Origin: Methanobacteriota archaeon
GTDB lineage: Archaea > Thermoplasmatota > Thermoplasmata > RBG-16-68-12
Assembly: GCA_005878665.1 (NCBI GenBank)
Contig: VBLR01000126.1
Location: 1 to 23,259, forward strand
Length of the DNA stretch: 23,259 nucleotides
Reading direction: 5' to 3'
Within the stretch, counting starts at the first letter, position 1, and each line of letters starts with the position of its first letter. Positions 12,701-20,214 of this stretch are shown piece after piece. The translations under genes and the position numbers were made by a program. The notes below the pieces were generated by a model. It was not told the DNA's origin. It did no database searches and saw only the letters and a program-made list of their open reading frames with translations.

Positions 12701-13522
12701 ATGCTCCGCGAGACGTTCGTTCACATTGCGGGCGTGGGCTACCGGACGGAGGAACGACTCTGGCGGCGGGGAATCCGAACGTGGGACGATTTCTCACTCT
12801 CGTCGAGGCCGCGCCGTGTGCCCACGCGCGTCGCGAATCGCATCGCCGACGAGATCGTCCGGTCCGACGAGGCGTTGCGCCGCGGGCGGCATCGGTACTT
12901 CGCGCGGAACCTACCGGCCCGGGACCATTGGCGCGCCTGGCCCGAGTTCTCGAAAGCAATCGCGTATCTGGACATCGAGACGACCGGCTTGTCACTCGGT
13001 CGAGATGCCGTGACCGTGGTCGGCGTGTACGACGGTTCCCGACGACGATCGTTCATCCAAGGTGCCAACCTCGAGGATCTTCCCGCGGCCATGGAGCGCG
13101 CGAAACTCCTCGTCACCTTCAACGGCTCTCGCTTCGACGTGCCGTTCCTGCGGAAGGCGTTCCCGCGAATGGCCCTGGACCAGATCCACCTCGACCTCGT
13201 GCATCCGTTGAGGCGACTCGGTTTCGTCGGTGGCCTCAAGTCGATCGAATCCCAGGTGGGGATCATTCGGAGCGAGGAGACGACGGGCCTCGGAGGCTTC
13301 GACGCGGTGCGGCTCTGGCGCGCGTACGGCGAGGGTGATGACGACGCCTTGGATCTTCTCCTCGAGTACAACATGGAAGACGTCGTGAACTTGGAGCCGC
13401 TCGCGGAGCTCGCGTATGAGGGCTTGCGGTCGCTCTGCTTGGACGGCGGGTTCGTGACGGCCGATCGGCTTTCAGATCGGACGAAGCGGCCTTCGCGCGA
13501 CGTTCAGAAAAGCCAGACGTAA
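12701..13522 (+). CDS. Ribonuclease H-like (DEDD/YprB-type) exonuclease domain protein
   Basis: A 273-residue protein with the YprB/COG3359-type RNase_H_2 nuclease domain. The DnaQ-like acidic residues are visible: Asp91 and Glu93 in YLDIETTGL, Asp146 in TFNGSRFDVPF, and the late YNMEDVVNL with Asp227. These bind two metal ions for 3'-5' exonuclease chemistry. The N-terminal ~60 residues contain a helix-hairpin-helix-like segment (FVHIAGVGYRTEERLWRRGI) that may bind DNA. The true substrate of this family is not established. The ATG at 12701 is preferred over GTG at 12689. It is divergent from tgtA with about 95 nt between starts, and ends 52 nt from the convergent winged-helix gene. Confidence 0.85.
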   Translation: MLRETFVHIAGVGYRTEERLWRRGIRTWDDFSLSSRPRRVPTRVANRIADEIVRSDEALRRGRHRYFARNLPARDHWRAWPEFSKAIAYLDIETTGLSLGRDAVTVVGVYDGSRRRSFIQGANLEDLPAAMERAKLLVTFNGSRFDVPFLRKAFPRMALDQIHLDLVHPLRRLGFVGGLKSIESQVGIIRSEETTGLGGFDAVRLWRAYGEGDDDALDLLLEYNMEDVVNLEPLAELAYEGLRSLCLDGGFVTADRLSDRTKRPSRDVQKSQT

Positions 13523-13574
13523 CCGCGCGAGGTCGACCGCAGTCCTACGGCTGCGCGGATTGCGGAGCAACACG

Positions 13575-13937
13575 CTACCCGGTCGGGGACGGTTCGCGGA
13601 GATTCACGACTTGCTCACTGATCTCGTTGTCCAGAGCGGTCCCCGTCGGGCCGAGTTCGACGCGAGCATGAAGTTTCCCTTCGTCGAAGGCGATCCGAAC
13701 GGACCGGAGACGAGATCGGTACAGCTGAAGTCCTCTCCCGTTCCGGGAAGGTTCCGCCCGCTCACAGTACACGAGGCCCATGACCTCGAGCTCCTTGATC
13801 CGGCGGTAACACGCGGCGATCGGAATGCCGAATCGGCGACCCAGCTCGATTGCGGACACCGGGTGGTCGAACGTGCCCAGGAGGATGCGTGCGCAATACT
13901 CGTCCATGATCGTCTGTGTTACCCGGAATGCTTCCAT
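13575..13937 (-). CDS. Winged-helix (ArsR-like) transcriptional regulator
   Basis: A 120-residue DNA-binding protein. A helical start (MDEYCARILLGTF) precedes a helix-turn-helix: VSAIELGRRFGIP (27-39), then the recognition helix IAACYRRIKELEVMGLV (40-56). The wing YCERAEPSRNGRGLQLYRS spans 57-75. The C-terminal ~45 residues form strands (SVRIAFDEGKLHARVEL), perhaps for dimerisation. No metal-sensing cysteine pair is visible, so a classical ArsR metal sensor is unlikely. It starts 6 nt after the stop of the receiver-only regulator and is almost certainly co-transcribed with it, suggesting it could act as a separate DNA-binding output. Target genes are unknown. Confidence 0.85.
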   Translation of the reverse strand: MEAFRVTQTIMDEYCARILLGTFDHPVSAIELGRRFGIPIAACYRRIKELEVMGLVYCERAEPSRNGRGLQLYRSRLRSVRIAFDEGKLHARVELGPTGTALDNEISEQVVNLREPSPTG

Positions 13938-13943
13938 GGTGTT

Positions 13944-14345
13944 CTACTCCCGTTTCAGCGAAAGGACTCGGCCGACGAGACCCGTGATTTCGTCCGCCTC
14001 GAACGGCTTGTTGAGATAGCCAATCGCCCCGCGGCGCACGCTCTCGATCTCGGTGAAGGTGTCCCCGAACGCGGTCATCAAGATCGCGCGCAGCCCGGGC
14101 CTCGCGCGGCGCGCGGACTCGATCAGCTCCACCCCGTTCGGGCCAGGCATCCGGTAGTCGGTGAGGAGGAGGTCCACCTCCTGCTTCCGGAGAGCGTCCA
14201 TGGCCTCGGTCGCGTTTGCGGCCGTCAACACGGAATACCCGACGAGCTCGAAGAGCTCCGCGAGGTTCTCCCGCACCCCATGGTCGTCGTCGACGACCAA
14301 GATGCAAGATCCCGCGGCTCGGGTCTCCGGCGCCAGATTGATCAT
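13944..14345 (-). CDS. Single-domain response regulator (CheY-like receiver)
   Basis: A 133-residue receiver domain with all key residues: acidic pair Asp19-Asp20 (CILVVDDDHG), phospho-acceptor Asp63 (LLTDYRMPGPNG), the switch Thr91 (MTAFGD) and Lys113 (LNKPF). No output domain follows, so it must act by protein interaction, for example as a phosphate relay or on the winged-helix protein encoded 6 nt downstream. The partner kinase is plausibly the histidine kinase encoded further upstream. A canonical TATATATA box lies about 35 nt before the ATG, so it can be transcribed separately from the kinase unit. Confidence 0.93.
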   Translation of the reverse strand: MINLAPETRAAGSCILVVDDDHGVRENLAELFELVGYSVLTAANATEAMDALRKQEVDLLLTDYRMPGPNGVELIESARRARPGLRAILMTAFGDTFTEIESVRRGAIGYLNKPFEADEITGLVGRVLSLKRE

Positions 14346-14375
14346 CGTCCTTCCCGTGTCGATGGGGGCGGGCGG

Positions 14376-14384
14376 TTATATATA
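14376..14384 (-). promoter_or_regulatory. TATA box of the receiver / winged-helix operon
   Basis: TATATATAA on the minus strand is centred about 35 nt before the ATG at 14345, predicting a leader of only ~8 nt. It is one of the best TATA boxes in the window. Confidence 0.75.
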
Positions 14385-14412
14385 GCGGCCAGTTGAGACG
14401 AGTTGACAAGCC

Positions 14413-14431
14413 CGCGGCATTGAACGCCGCG
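14413..14431 (-). terminator. Hairpin after the REC-winged-helix regulator gene
   Basis: CGCGGC/GCCGCG with a 7-nt loop begins 7 nt after the TGA at 14438 and is followed on the minus strand by GGGCTTGTC. There is no long T-run, so a terminator or processing role is only possible. Confidence 0.3.
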
Positions 14432-14437
14432 CCGGAA

Positions 14438-15493
14438 TCACGATTTCGAGATCAGGAGGGAGGGCGGCTTCCGGTCCGAGAGGGCACGGACGACCTGCCA
14501 GGCCCGCTGCCCCGCTTCCGTGACCACATACCGGCCGGCATCGGCTTTGGCGAGGAGCCCGTCCGACTGCAGTTTCTGGAGGTGAAAGGACAGCTTGGAC
14601 GACGAGTCGACGAAGTTCTTCTTCAGGATCGCGGAGTAGGCGACGGGCCCGGAGGCGACGACGTAGCCGACGACCGCCCGCCGGATCGGATTCGCGAGGG
14701 ATTCGAGCATTGATTGAGGGCCTTCGGAGGGCAGACCGTCCTTCTCGACCTGCTCCGCGAGCTCCGAGTCCACCGACGCCAGGACGAGGGCTCCCCCTCT
14801 CGCCGCGCACCGCCCGTTCATGTGTCGGACCCAGGCTTTCATGTCCTCGAGACCGTGGACGGCCTGGAGCAGGGAGAGATCCGCCGCATAGACCACGGGG
14901 TGCGCGACCCGTCCGATATGCGCCTCGATCGCGGCGTTCAATTGGAACAGCTGGTTCGCCGCAAAGACGTCCGGCGGGCGGCTTTCTTCATCGATTCGCA
15001 ACACGAGGGTCGCGCCGGATGGGGGCTGGGCGCGAGGGCCTACCACGGCGAGGAGCACCCCCCGGGTCGCGGCGTCCGAAAGGACCCAGGCGATGGCGTC
15101 CTCGGCCGCCGTTCCGCCGAGCAAGATTCGCGCCCGCCGCTCCTCCTCGACCGTCCGGAGGGTTCGCCGGAGGGCGTCGACCTCATACGGCTTCTCGACG
15201 AAGTCGATGGCGCCGGCTTTCATCGCCTCGACCGCGGCACCGATCGTCCCCTGGCCCGTAATCACGACAACGGCCGTCTCCGGACGGGCGACCCGGAGGC
15301 GATGGAGCACGTCCATGCCGGACGCCTTGGGCATCTTCAGGTCGAGCAACGCCGCGTCGAACGATTCTCGCTCGATGAGACGCAGCGCCTCCCCGCCGTC
15401 CGACGCGCCGACGACCTCATGCCCTTCCTCGCGGAGCAATCCCGCGAGCTCGTTCCGCAGGGTCGCGTCATCATCGGCGATTAGGATCTTCAT
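14438..15493 (-). CDS. Response regulator: receiver, DUF835-like domain and C-terminal winged helix
   Basis: A 351-residue regulator. The receiver (1-~115) has Asp7-Asp8, phospho-Asp51 (LLDLKMP), Thr79 (ITGQGT) and Lys101 (VEKPY), and resembles NtrC-type receivers. Residues ~125-255 form an alpha/beta domain with LSLLQAVHGLEDMKAWVRHM and GGALVLASVDSELAE, like the DUF835 domain that archaeal sensor proteins often carry. Residues ~268-345 form an ArsR-like winged helix (MLESLANPIRRAVVGYV, then DSSSKLSFHLQKLQSDGLL, then YVVTEAGQRAW). It is thus predicted to link phosphorylation directly to DNA binding. The ATG at 15493 lies inside the end of the kinase gene (23-nt overlap) and has a GAGGAG ribosome-binding site 5 nt before it; the longer open frame to 15745 is antiparallel-frame noise within the kinase. 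Confidence 0.9.
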   Translation of the reverse strand: MKILIADDDATLRNELAGLLREEGHEVVGASDGGEALRLIERESFDAALLDLKMPKASGMDVLHRLRVARPETAVVVITGQGTIGAAVEAMKAGAIDFVEKPYEVDALRRTLRTVEEERRARILLGGTAAEDAIAWVLSDAATRGVLLAVVGPRAQPPSGATLVLRIDEESRPPDVFAANQLFQLNAAIEAHIGRVAHPVVYAADLSLLQAVHGLEDMKAWVRHMNGRCAARGGALVLASVDSELAEQVEKDGLPSEGPQSMLESLANPIRRAVVGYVVASGPVAYSAILKKNFVDSSSKLSFHLQKLQSDGLLAKADAGRYVVTEAGQRAWQVVRALSDRKPPSLLISKS

Positions 15494-18266
15494 CGACGTC
15501 TCCTCGGGGGAGCAGGACGGTGAACGTGGAGCCGGCGCCGGGCTGGGATGTCGCCTCGATCGACCCGCCGTGGCCCGCGACGATGTGTTTCGCGAGGGGG
15601 AGGCCGAGGCCGAGTCCCTCCCCGCGGGGCTTCGTCGTGAAGGTCGGATCGAAGACGCGGGACAAGACGTCCGGCGACATGCCGCTCCCGGTATCGGTGA
15701 CCACAATCGCGTAGAATCCCGGCCGTTCCTCGAGGCGGACTCCAACGGATCCGCGGACCGTCGCGTCGATCGCGTTCCTCACGAGGTTCACGACGGCCTC
15801 TTGAAGCTGGATCGGATCGGCCATCAGCCGGAGGGGCGCGTCTCCCAGACTCACCTCGATCGCAACGCCCTTCTTGCGGTAGCGACGCACCTCGTCGAGC
15901 GCCGCCTCGACGATGGCCCGAAGATCCGAGTCGATTGCCTTGACCTGTCGATTCCTTGAAAGGCTCGTGAGATTCCGGATGATCTCGGCGGCCCTCCGCT
16001 GTTCTTCGTTGAGCTTCTCGAGTTTCTCGAGGACCCCGGCGTCTTTCGTGCGGCGCGCCGCCGCGTCGGCGAGGAGGGAGATGCTCGTGAGGGGCGTACT
16101 CAACTCGTGGGCGATGAACCCTGCGAGTTGGCCCAGCGTCGCCAGCCGCTCCGATTGCCGGAGCCGATCCATGGATTCCTTCAGCGCGGCCTCGGCCGCC
16201 TTCTTCTCGGTGATGTCTCGCACGACGACGACCACTTGGTCGTTCATCAGCGGGATGATCCGCGCCTCGAACTCCTTCCGGCCCCCTTGCGCCTCGAGGC
16301 CGTATTCCATCGTGGCCAGAGAATTCGCCTGGAGGACTCGTTGCATCGCCCTTGCGAACGGCTCGCCGACCTCTCGCGGCAGCACCTCGTGAATCCGCCG
16401 GCCCAGGAACGATTCCGGCGGGACGTACAAATCCGCATAGCGCCCCGCGTAGTACCCGAGGATCGTCCCATCGGCCGTGAGGCGGAAGTACAAATCGGGT
16501 ACGGCCCGGAAGATCGCCTGCAGCTCGGACGACGTCTGAAGGAGACTCTCTTGCGTCTGCTTCCGTCCGATGGCCCCGGCGACTTGCTCCGACACGAAGT
16601 TGAGGATCGCCTTATCCTCTTCCGCGAACCGGACGCCTTCCGTGTAGCTCTGGACGACGATCACTCCAATCGTCTTATCGAGGCCCGCGAGAGGCGCTCC
16701 GACCCAGTCCACGGACGCCGGTCCAACCGACTCCACCTCCCCTGTGCGCACGAGTTCCTCGAACACCGTTGGGGAGGCGAGGAGCGGGCGCCCGGTCCGG
16801 AGGACGTATTCGGTGAGGCCACGGCCAAGCTTCTGAGGGGGCGGAGGGCTTTCCTCCTCGTCCACGAAATACGGGAAGCTGAGGGTTTGGGCCCAGTCGT
16901 CGTACAGCGCGATATAGAAATTCGTGGCGGGCATCAACCCGCCGATCACCTTGTGGATCTGCCGGTAGAGTTCGGGAAGGTCTTTCGCGGCATTCGCCGC
17001 TTCGGAGATCTTGTACACCGCGGACTGGATCGCCTCCGCCTTCCGTTCCTTCGAGACGTCCATCACGGAACCGATCATCCGGACGGGATGACCGGACGCG
17101 TCGTGGAGGACGTAGCCCCGGTCGATGACGGTGGCATACCTTCCATCGCGCCGCCGGAATCGATATTCGGCGCTCCACACCGACCCCCCGCTTCCGATGA
17201 GATCATCGATGCTCGCGCCGACCCGCCCCCGGTCGTCGGGATGGAGGCGTTCCTCCCACCAGCTTCCCGTCGGCTCCACGTCCTCGGCGCGATACCCGAA
17301 CATGGCGGCCACGTTCTCGTTCATCCACATGCCGTCCGTCTGGAGGTCCCAGTCCCACACGACGTCGTTCGTCGCTCGACCGAGGAGCTGGAACCGCTCC
17401 TCGCTCCGCCGAAGGCTCTCCTCCGTCCGGGTGCGTTCGGACACGTCGAACGCGACCCCAATCGTCCCGAGGATCGCGCCTTCCTTGGACCGGAGAGGCT
17501 CCATGTGCACGTCATAGGTTCGGCCTTGCCACTCCACCTGGGTCGCGACGCTCTCGCCGAGGAGCGCGCGGCGGTGGGAGACGATCGGCTCGATGTCGTC
17601 GTCGTGGATGTTGAAGTACTCGTACACCGAGAGGCCCCGCTCCTCCGAACGGGGAAAGGTGAGATCGCGGAATCCGGTTCCCATCGCGGACGTCACCCGG
17701 AGATCCCGGTCCGTGCTCCACAGGAGGACGGGCGCCTGCTCGAGGACGAGCTTCAGGCGGGCTTGGCTTTGGGATAGCTGCTCTTCGACGGTCTTCCTGG
17801 CGGTGACGGCCTGGGCCTGGATCTGCTCGGTCTCCACGAGCCGCTTCCGATTGCGGGCCTCCACGACGTGTTCCTCGACGATGGCCGGGAGCAGCTCGTT
17901 GTACCGCGGCGTCTTCACGATGTACGACTGCGCTCCGGACTCCATCGCTTGGAGGGCCGCCTCTTCGCCCCCCAACGGGACCACGAAGATGATCGGCGTG
18001 CCCGGCAGGCGACCCCCGAGGCCGCGCAGCAGTTCGATGCCGTTTCCGTCGCGCAACTTGCTTCCGATGACGACCGCGTCAAAGTGATACGCGAGCGCGA
18101 GTTGCAACCCTTGTTTCCGAGACGCGGCGGTCCGGACGATCCAGCCTTTGCGGGTCAGGGCCGCGATGCTGAGGATCTGATGATCTTCGTTGCCGTCGAC
18201 CACGAGGACGGCAACGGGGGCTGCGCTGTTCGCCCCCGCGACCTCAGAGGGAGTCGTCTGGGCCAT
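15471..18266 (-). CDS. Hybrid-like sensor histidine kinase (pseudo-receiver, PAS, PAS, GAF, PAS, HisKA, HATPase)
   Basis: A 931-residue soluble kinase with no membrane segment. Residues ~17-130 resemble a receiver, but the phospho-Asp position is Gly68 (FDAVVIGSKLRDGNG), so this domain is probably not phosphorylated. Then come PAS ~168-278, PAS ~288-408 (with WDWDLQTDGMWMNENVAAMFGYRAEDV), GAF ~420-570 and PAS ~580-690. The HisKA H-box has His720 (LAGFIAHELSTPLTSI). The ATPase has the N-box NLVRNAIDA (Asn831), the G1 box DTGSGM (858-863) and the G2 box GEGLGLGLPL (882-891). It should sense a cytoplasmic signal and phosphorylate the regulator whose ATG lies inside its 3' end. A GAGGAG ribosome-binding site for that regulator is within its coding region. 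Sensed ligand unknown. Confidence 0.95.
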   Translation of the reverse strand: MAQTTPSEVAGANSAAPVAVLVVDGNEDHQILSIAALTRKGWIVRTAASRKQGLQLALAYHFDAVVIGSKLRDGNGIELLRGLGGRLPGTPIIFVVPLGGEEAALQAMESGAQSYIVKTPRYNELLPAIVEEHVVEARNRKRLVETEQIQAQAVTARKTVEEQLSQSQARLKLVLEQAPVLLWSTDRDLRVTSAMGTGFRDLTFPRSEERGLSVYEYFNIHDDDIEPIVSHRRALLGESVATQVEWQGRTYDVHMEPLRSKEGAILGTIGVAFDVSERTRTEESLRRSEERFQLLGRATNDVVWDWDLQTDGMWMNENVAAMFGYRAEDVEPTGSWWEERLHPDDRGRVGASIDDLIGSGGSVWSAEYRFRRRDGRYATVIDRGYVLHDASGHPVRMIGSVMDVSKERKAEAIQSAVYKISEAANAAKDLPELYRQIHKVIGGLMPATNFYIALYDDWAQTLSFPYFVDEEESPPPPQKLGRGLTEYVLRTGRPLLASPTVFEELVRTGEVESVGPASVDWVGAPLAGLDKTIGVIVVQSYTEGVRFAEEDKAILNFVSEQVAGAIGRKQTQESLLQTSSELQAIFRAVPDLYFRLTADGTILGYYAGRYADLYVPPESFLGRRIHEVLPREVGEPFARAMQRVLQANSLATMEYGLEAQGGRKEFEARIIPLMNDQVVVVVRDITEKKAAEAALKESMDRLRQSERLATLGQLAGFIAHELSTPLTSISLLADAAARRTKDAGVLEKLEKLNEEQRRAAEIIRNLTSLSRNRQVKAIDSDLRAIVEAALDEVRRYRKKGVAIEVSLGDAPLRLMADPIQLQEAVVNLVRNAIDATVRGSVGVRLEERPGFYAIVVTDTGSGMSPDVLSRVFDPTFTTKPRGEGLGLGLPLAKHIVAGHGGSIEATSQPGAGSTFTVLLPRGDVDEDPNRR
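15499..15505 (-). promoter_or_regulatory. Ribosome-binding site for the REC-winged-helix regulator inside the kinase gene
   Basis: GAGGAGA lies 5 nt before the ATG at 15493 and within the last codons of the histidine kinase. It fixes the regulator start and implies translational coupling of the pair. Confidence 0.7.
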
Positions 18267-18336
18267 GGCGGATCGGTGGGCGCCTGAACCGACGCGAAGA
18301 TGCCCTCGCGCGGGACGTCGCGCCAGTTCCCCCGCC

Positions 18337-18346
18337 GGTATAAAGG
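18337..18346 (-). promoter_or_regulatory. TATA box of the histidine kinase operon
   Basis: CCTTTATACC on the minus strand lies about 75 nt before the ATG at 18266, predicting a start near 18313 and a leader of roughly 45 nt. It is the only clear TATA in the 134-nt gap after the KaiC-like gene. Confidence 0.6.
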
Positions 18347-18400
18347 ACTAGCGGGGAAATTCGCGGTTTCGTCACTTTAATTCGGCGGCGATTCGGAACC

Positions 18401-19153
18401 CTACGCGGTCCCGCTGACAGCCCGCGTCACTTCGAACGAACCGTCTTCGAAGGAGAACGCGTAGTAACCGGTGTCGTGCTTTGACCCTCGCATCTTCACG
18501 ACCCGCAGGCGACGTTGCACGAAGAGATCGGACGTCGGATGCATCTCGAGGGCCAGGATCCCGTCCGCGAGGTACGCCTCTTCGGGCGACGAGCCCCCGG
18601 GCCCCAGGTCCAGTGGTTTCTCCGAAATCAGGAACGTCAAAGGGCCGAGGTCCCGAAGCCACTCGAAGAGGAAGTACAGCTCGGTCCGGCGGTCTTGCAT
18701 CTTCGCCATCGTCTCGAGCACGTCGAGCGAATCGACGACGAGGACCGAAATGGGCTCCGCTTTCATCACGTTCTTGCAGTACATCTTGAAGAGTTCGATC
18801 CAGCTGCCGCGGCCCTGGAGGTAGTTCAGGTTCTTGCGGATGTTTCCCATGTCGAGCGTCGCGATCTGCTCGGCCGCGCGGGGGTCCGCCATCCCCATGG
18901 AGGCCATCTGCTCGAGGATCAGGTCCTTTCCCTGCTCGAGCGTGAAGTATGCCGATTTCCGGTTTTCTTGGAGCGCGTTTTGATAGAGCATCGAGAAGGT
19001 GAGAGAGGACTTCATCGTCCCCGGCGCACCGCTCACGAGGACGACGGAGCCTTCCGGGATTCCGCCGCCGATGACGTCGTCGAAGCTTCGCACGTACGTC
19101 TTGATGCGATTCCGACTCGTGAAGCGCCCTCCGGGGGTCGGATGTATGCGCAC
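18401..19153 (-). CDS. RecA-superfamily KaiC/RAD55-like ATPase
   Basis: A 250-residue single-domain ATPase of the archaeal KaiC-like (RAD55, COG0467) group. IKTYVRSFDDVIGGGIPEGS (17-36) is the typical entry. The P-loop is GAPGTMKSS (42-50), with Met47 where the classical Walker A Gly would be. FTLEQGKD (70-77) sits where the catalytic acidic residue lies, and Walker B is ISVLVVDS (135-142). Members are regulatory ATPases, often beside two-component systems; their clients are mostly unknown. It is the first gene of the minus-strand signalling island and lies 134 nt before the kinase, which has its own TATA box. The start is GTG at 19153, the first start after an in-frame stop; an internal GTG at 19093 would remove the conserved entry segment. 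Confidence 0.88.
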   Translation of the reverse strand: MRIHPTPGGRFTSRNRIKTYVRSFDDVIGGGIPEGSVVLVSGAPGTMKSSLTFSMLYQNALQENRKSAYFTLEQGKDLILEQMASMGMADPRAAEQIATLDMGNIRKNLNYLQGRGSWIELFKMYCKNVMKAEPISVLVVDSLDVLETMAKMQDRRTELYFLFEWLRDLGPLTFLISEKPLDLGPGGSSPEEAYLADGILALEMHPTSDLFVQRRLRVVKMRGSKHDTGYYAFSFEDGSFEVTRAVSGTA

Positions 19154-19186
19154 GTCGGCCTAAGCCTTTCCCTCCGAGACTTTCGA

Positions 19187-19194
19187 GCGATAAT
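19187..19194 (-). promoter_or_regulatory. Probable TATA box of the KaiC-like ATPase gene
   Basis: Minus-strand ACATTATCGC lies about 38 nt before the GTG at 19153, back to back with the TATA-like element for the divergent membrane-protein gene. Confidence 0.45.
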
Positions 19195-19203
19195 GTTCAA
19201 ATA
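19195..19203 (+). promoter_or_regulatory. Probable TATA box of the DUF1616-like gene
   Basis: TTCAAATAG is centred about 28 nt before the TTG at 19227, supporting that unusual start codon. Confidence 0.45.
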
Positions 19204-19226
19204 GACTCGGGCCGCTGGGCCGCGCA

Positions 19227-19847
19227 TTGTCGGACGATGTCCTCGGCGCGATCGTCGCGACGGCCCGCGTGATCGGGGCGCTCGTGCTCCTGTTTTTCCT
19301 TCCGGGGTTCTTGCTCATCAACGCGCTCTACCCGAGAAAAGGCGAGCTGGACCGGGAGTACGACGCGCTGTACCGGCTGACCCTCGGGATCGTCCTCTCG
19401 ATTGCCGTCACGGTGTTCTGGTCGTTCTTCCTCAACTCTCTCGGGGTCAACGAGGCGACGGGCCTCGGCTACGTCGTGGGCCCGAACATCGCGGGCGGGC
19501 TGATCGGTCTGTCGGCGGCGTTCTTCGTCATCGGATGGTGGCGCGGCGCATACCCCTGGATGGCCCGCGTCCATCCGGCGCTCGCGCGCGTCCCGAAGCC
19601 GGGACCTGGAGAGCTCCTGACGGAAGAGGAGCGGGACCATCGGGTGCGCCTCAAGCTCCAGCAGCTCGCGGAGCGGCGCGAGGCGTTGCGGCGGGCGATT
19701 AAAGACGCCGAACGGCGGATGCGGCTGCAATCGGCGGACGCACAGTCCCACTACGAGACGCTCCGGGACAAGTCCCGTGCGGAGCTTCGGACCGTCGAGA
19801 CGGAGCTGAAGAAGCTCGAAGAGGAGCGGGCCGCAGAATTGTACTGA
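19227..19847 (+). CDS. DUF1616-like membrane protein with C-terminal coiled coil
   Basis: A 206-residue membrane protein. Three hydrophobic segments are visible at about 14-34 (VIGALVLLFFLPGFLLINAL), 50-70 and 86-104. The LPGFLLINALYPRKGELDREYDAL segment resembles the start of DUF1616 proteins, whose function is unknown. From ~130 to the end is a long charged helix (QQLAERREALRRAIKDAERR and on to TELKKLEEERAAE) predicted to form a cytoplasmic coiled coil. The start appears to be TTG at 19227, backed by a TATA-like element 28 nt upstream; GTG at 19269 is the alternative but would cut into the first membrane segment. It is followed 12 nt later by pth2 and is probably in the same operon. Confidence 0.75.
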   Translation: MSDDVLGAIVATARVIGALVLLFFLPGFLLINALYPRKGELDREYDALYRLTLGIVLSIAVTVFWSFFLNSLGVNEATGLGYVVGPNIAGGLIGLSAAFFVIGWWRGAYPWMARVHPALARVPKPGPGELLTEEERDHRVRLKLQQLAERREALRRAIKDAERRMRLQSADAQSHYETLRDKSRAELRTVETELKKLEEERAAELY

Positions 19848-19859
19848 CGGGGCCGGGAG

Positions 19860-20213
19860 ATGGACTACAAACTCGTGATCGCGGTGCGCTCGGACCTCGA
19901 CCTGTCCCGCGGGAAGCTCGCGGTCCAGGTGGCCCACGCCGCGGTGATGGCGGCGCTCGAGGCGAAGGCCCGCCACCGGAAATGGTTCGCGGAATGGATC
20001 GCCGAGGGCCAGAAAAAGGTGGTCGTGAAGGGGGGTTCCCTCCCGGAACTCCGGGCCCTCCAGGCGAAGGCTCGCTCGATGCATCTCCCGAGGGCCCTCG
20101 TGGAGGACGCAGGCCTCACGGAGCTTCCGCCCGGGACGGTCACGTGCGTGGGAATCGGGCCCGGTCCGAACGCGATCGTGGACCAGGTCACCGGCCATCT
20201 CCCGTTGATGTGA
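19860..20213 (+). CDS. pth2: Peptidyl-tRNA hydrolase, archaeal type (Pth2)
   Basis: A 117-residue Pth2 enzyme that cleaves the ester bond of peptidyl-tRNAs released prematurely from ribosomes, recycling tRNA. Family landmarks are present: KLVIAVRSDLDLSRGKLAVQVAHAAV (4-29), KKVVVKGGSLPELRALQAKA, LVEDAGLTELPPGTVTCVGIGPGPN and the ending IVDQVTGHLPLM. Length matches the ~115-120 residues typical of Pth2. It lies between a membrane-protein gene (12 nt upstream) and the DUF99 gene, which starts one nucleotide after its stop, so the three are one operon. Its proximity to pelota puts two ribosome-rescue functions side by side. Confidence 0.96.
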   Translation: MDYKLVIAVRSDLDLSRGKLAVQVAHAAVMAALEAKARHRKWFAEWIAEGQKKVVVKGGSLPELRALQAKARSMHLPRALVEDAGLTELPPGTVTCVGIGPGPNAIVDQVTGHLPLM

Positions 20214-20214
20214 C

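Noticed and set aside
13538..13555. Hairpin CGCAG/CTGCG between the nuclease and winged-helix genes, a possible bidirectional terminator
   Set aside because: The stem is short and no T-run follows on either strand.
15494..15745. 84-codon N-terminal extension of the REC-winged-helix regulator
   Set aside because: It is Ser/Arg/Pro-rich, lies inside the kinase gene, and the internal ATG at 15493 has a proper ribosome-binding site and starts a canonical receiver.
16107..17777. A 556-codon plus-strand frame opposite the kinase
   Set aside because: It has no recognisable domain and mirrors the well-supported kinase frame.
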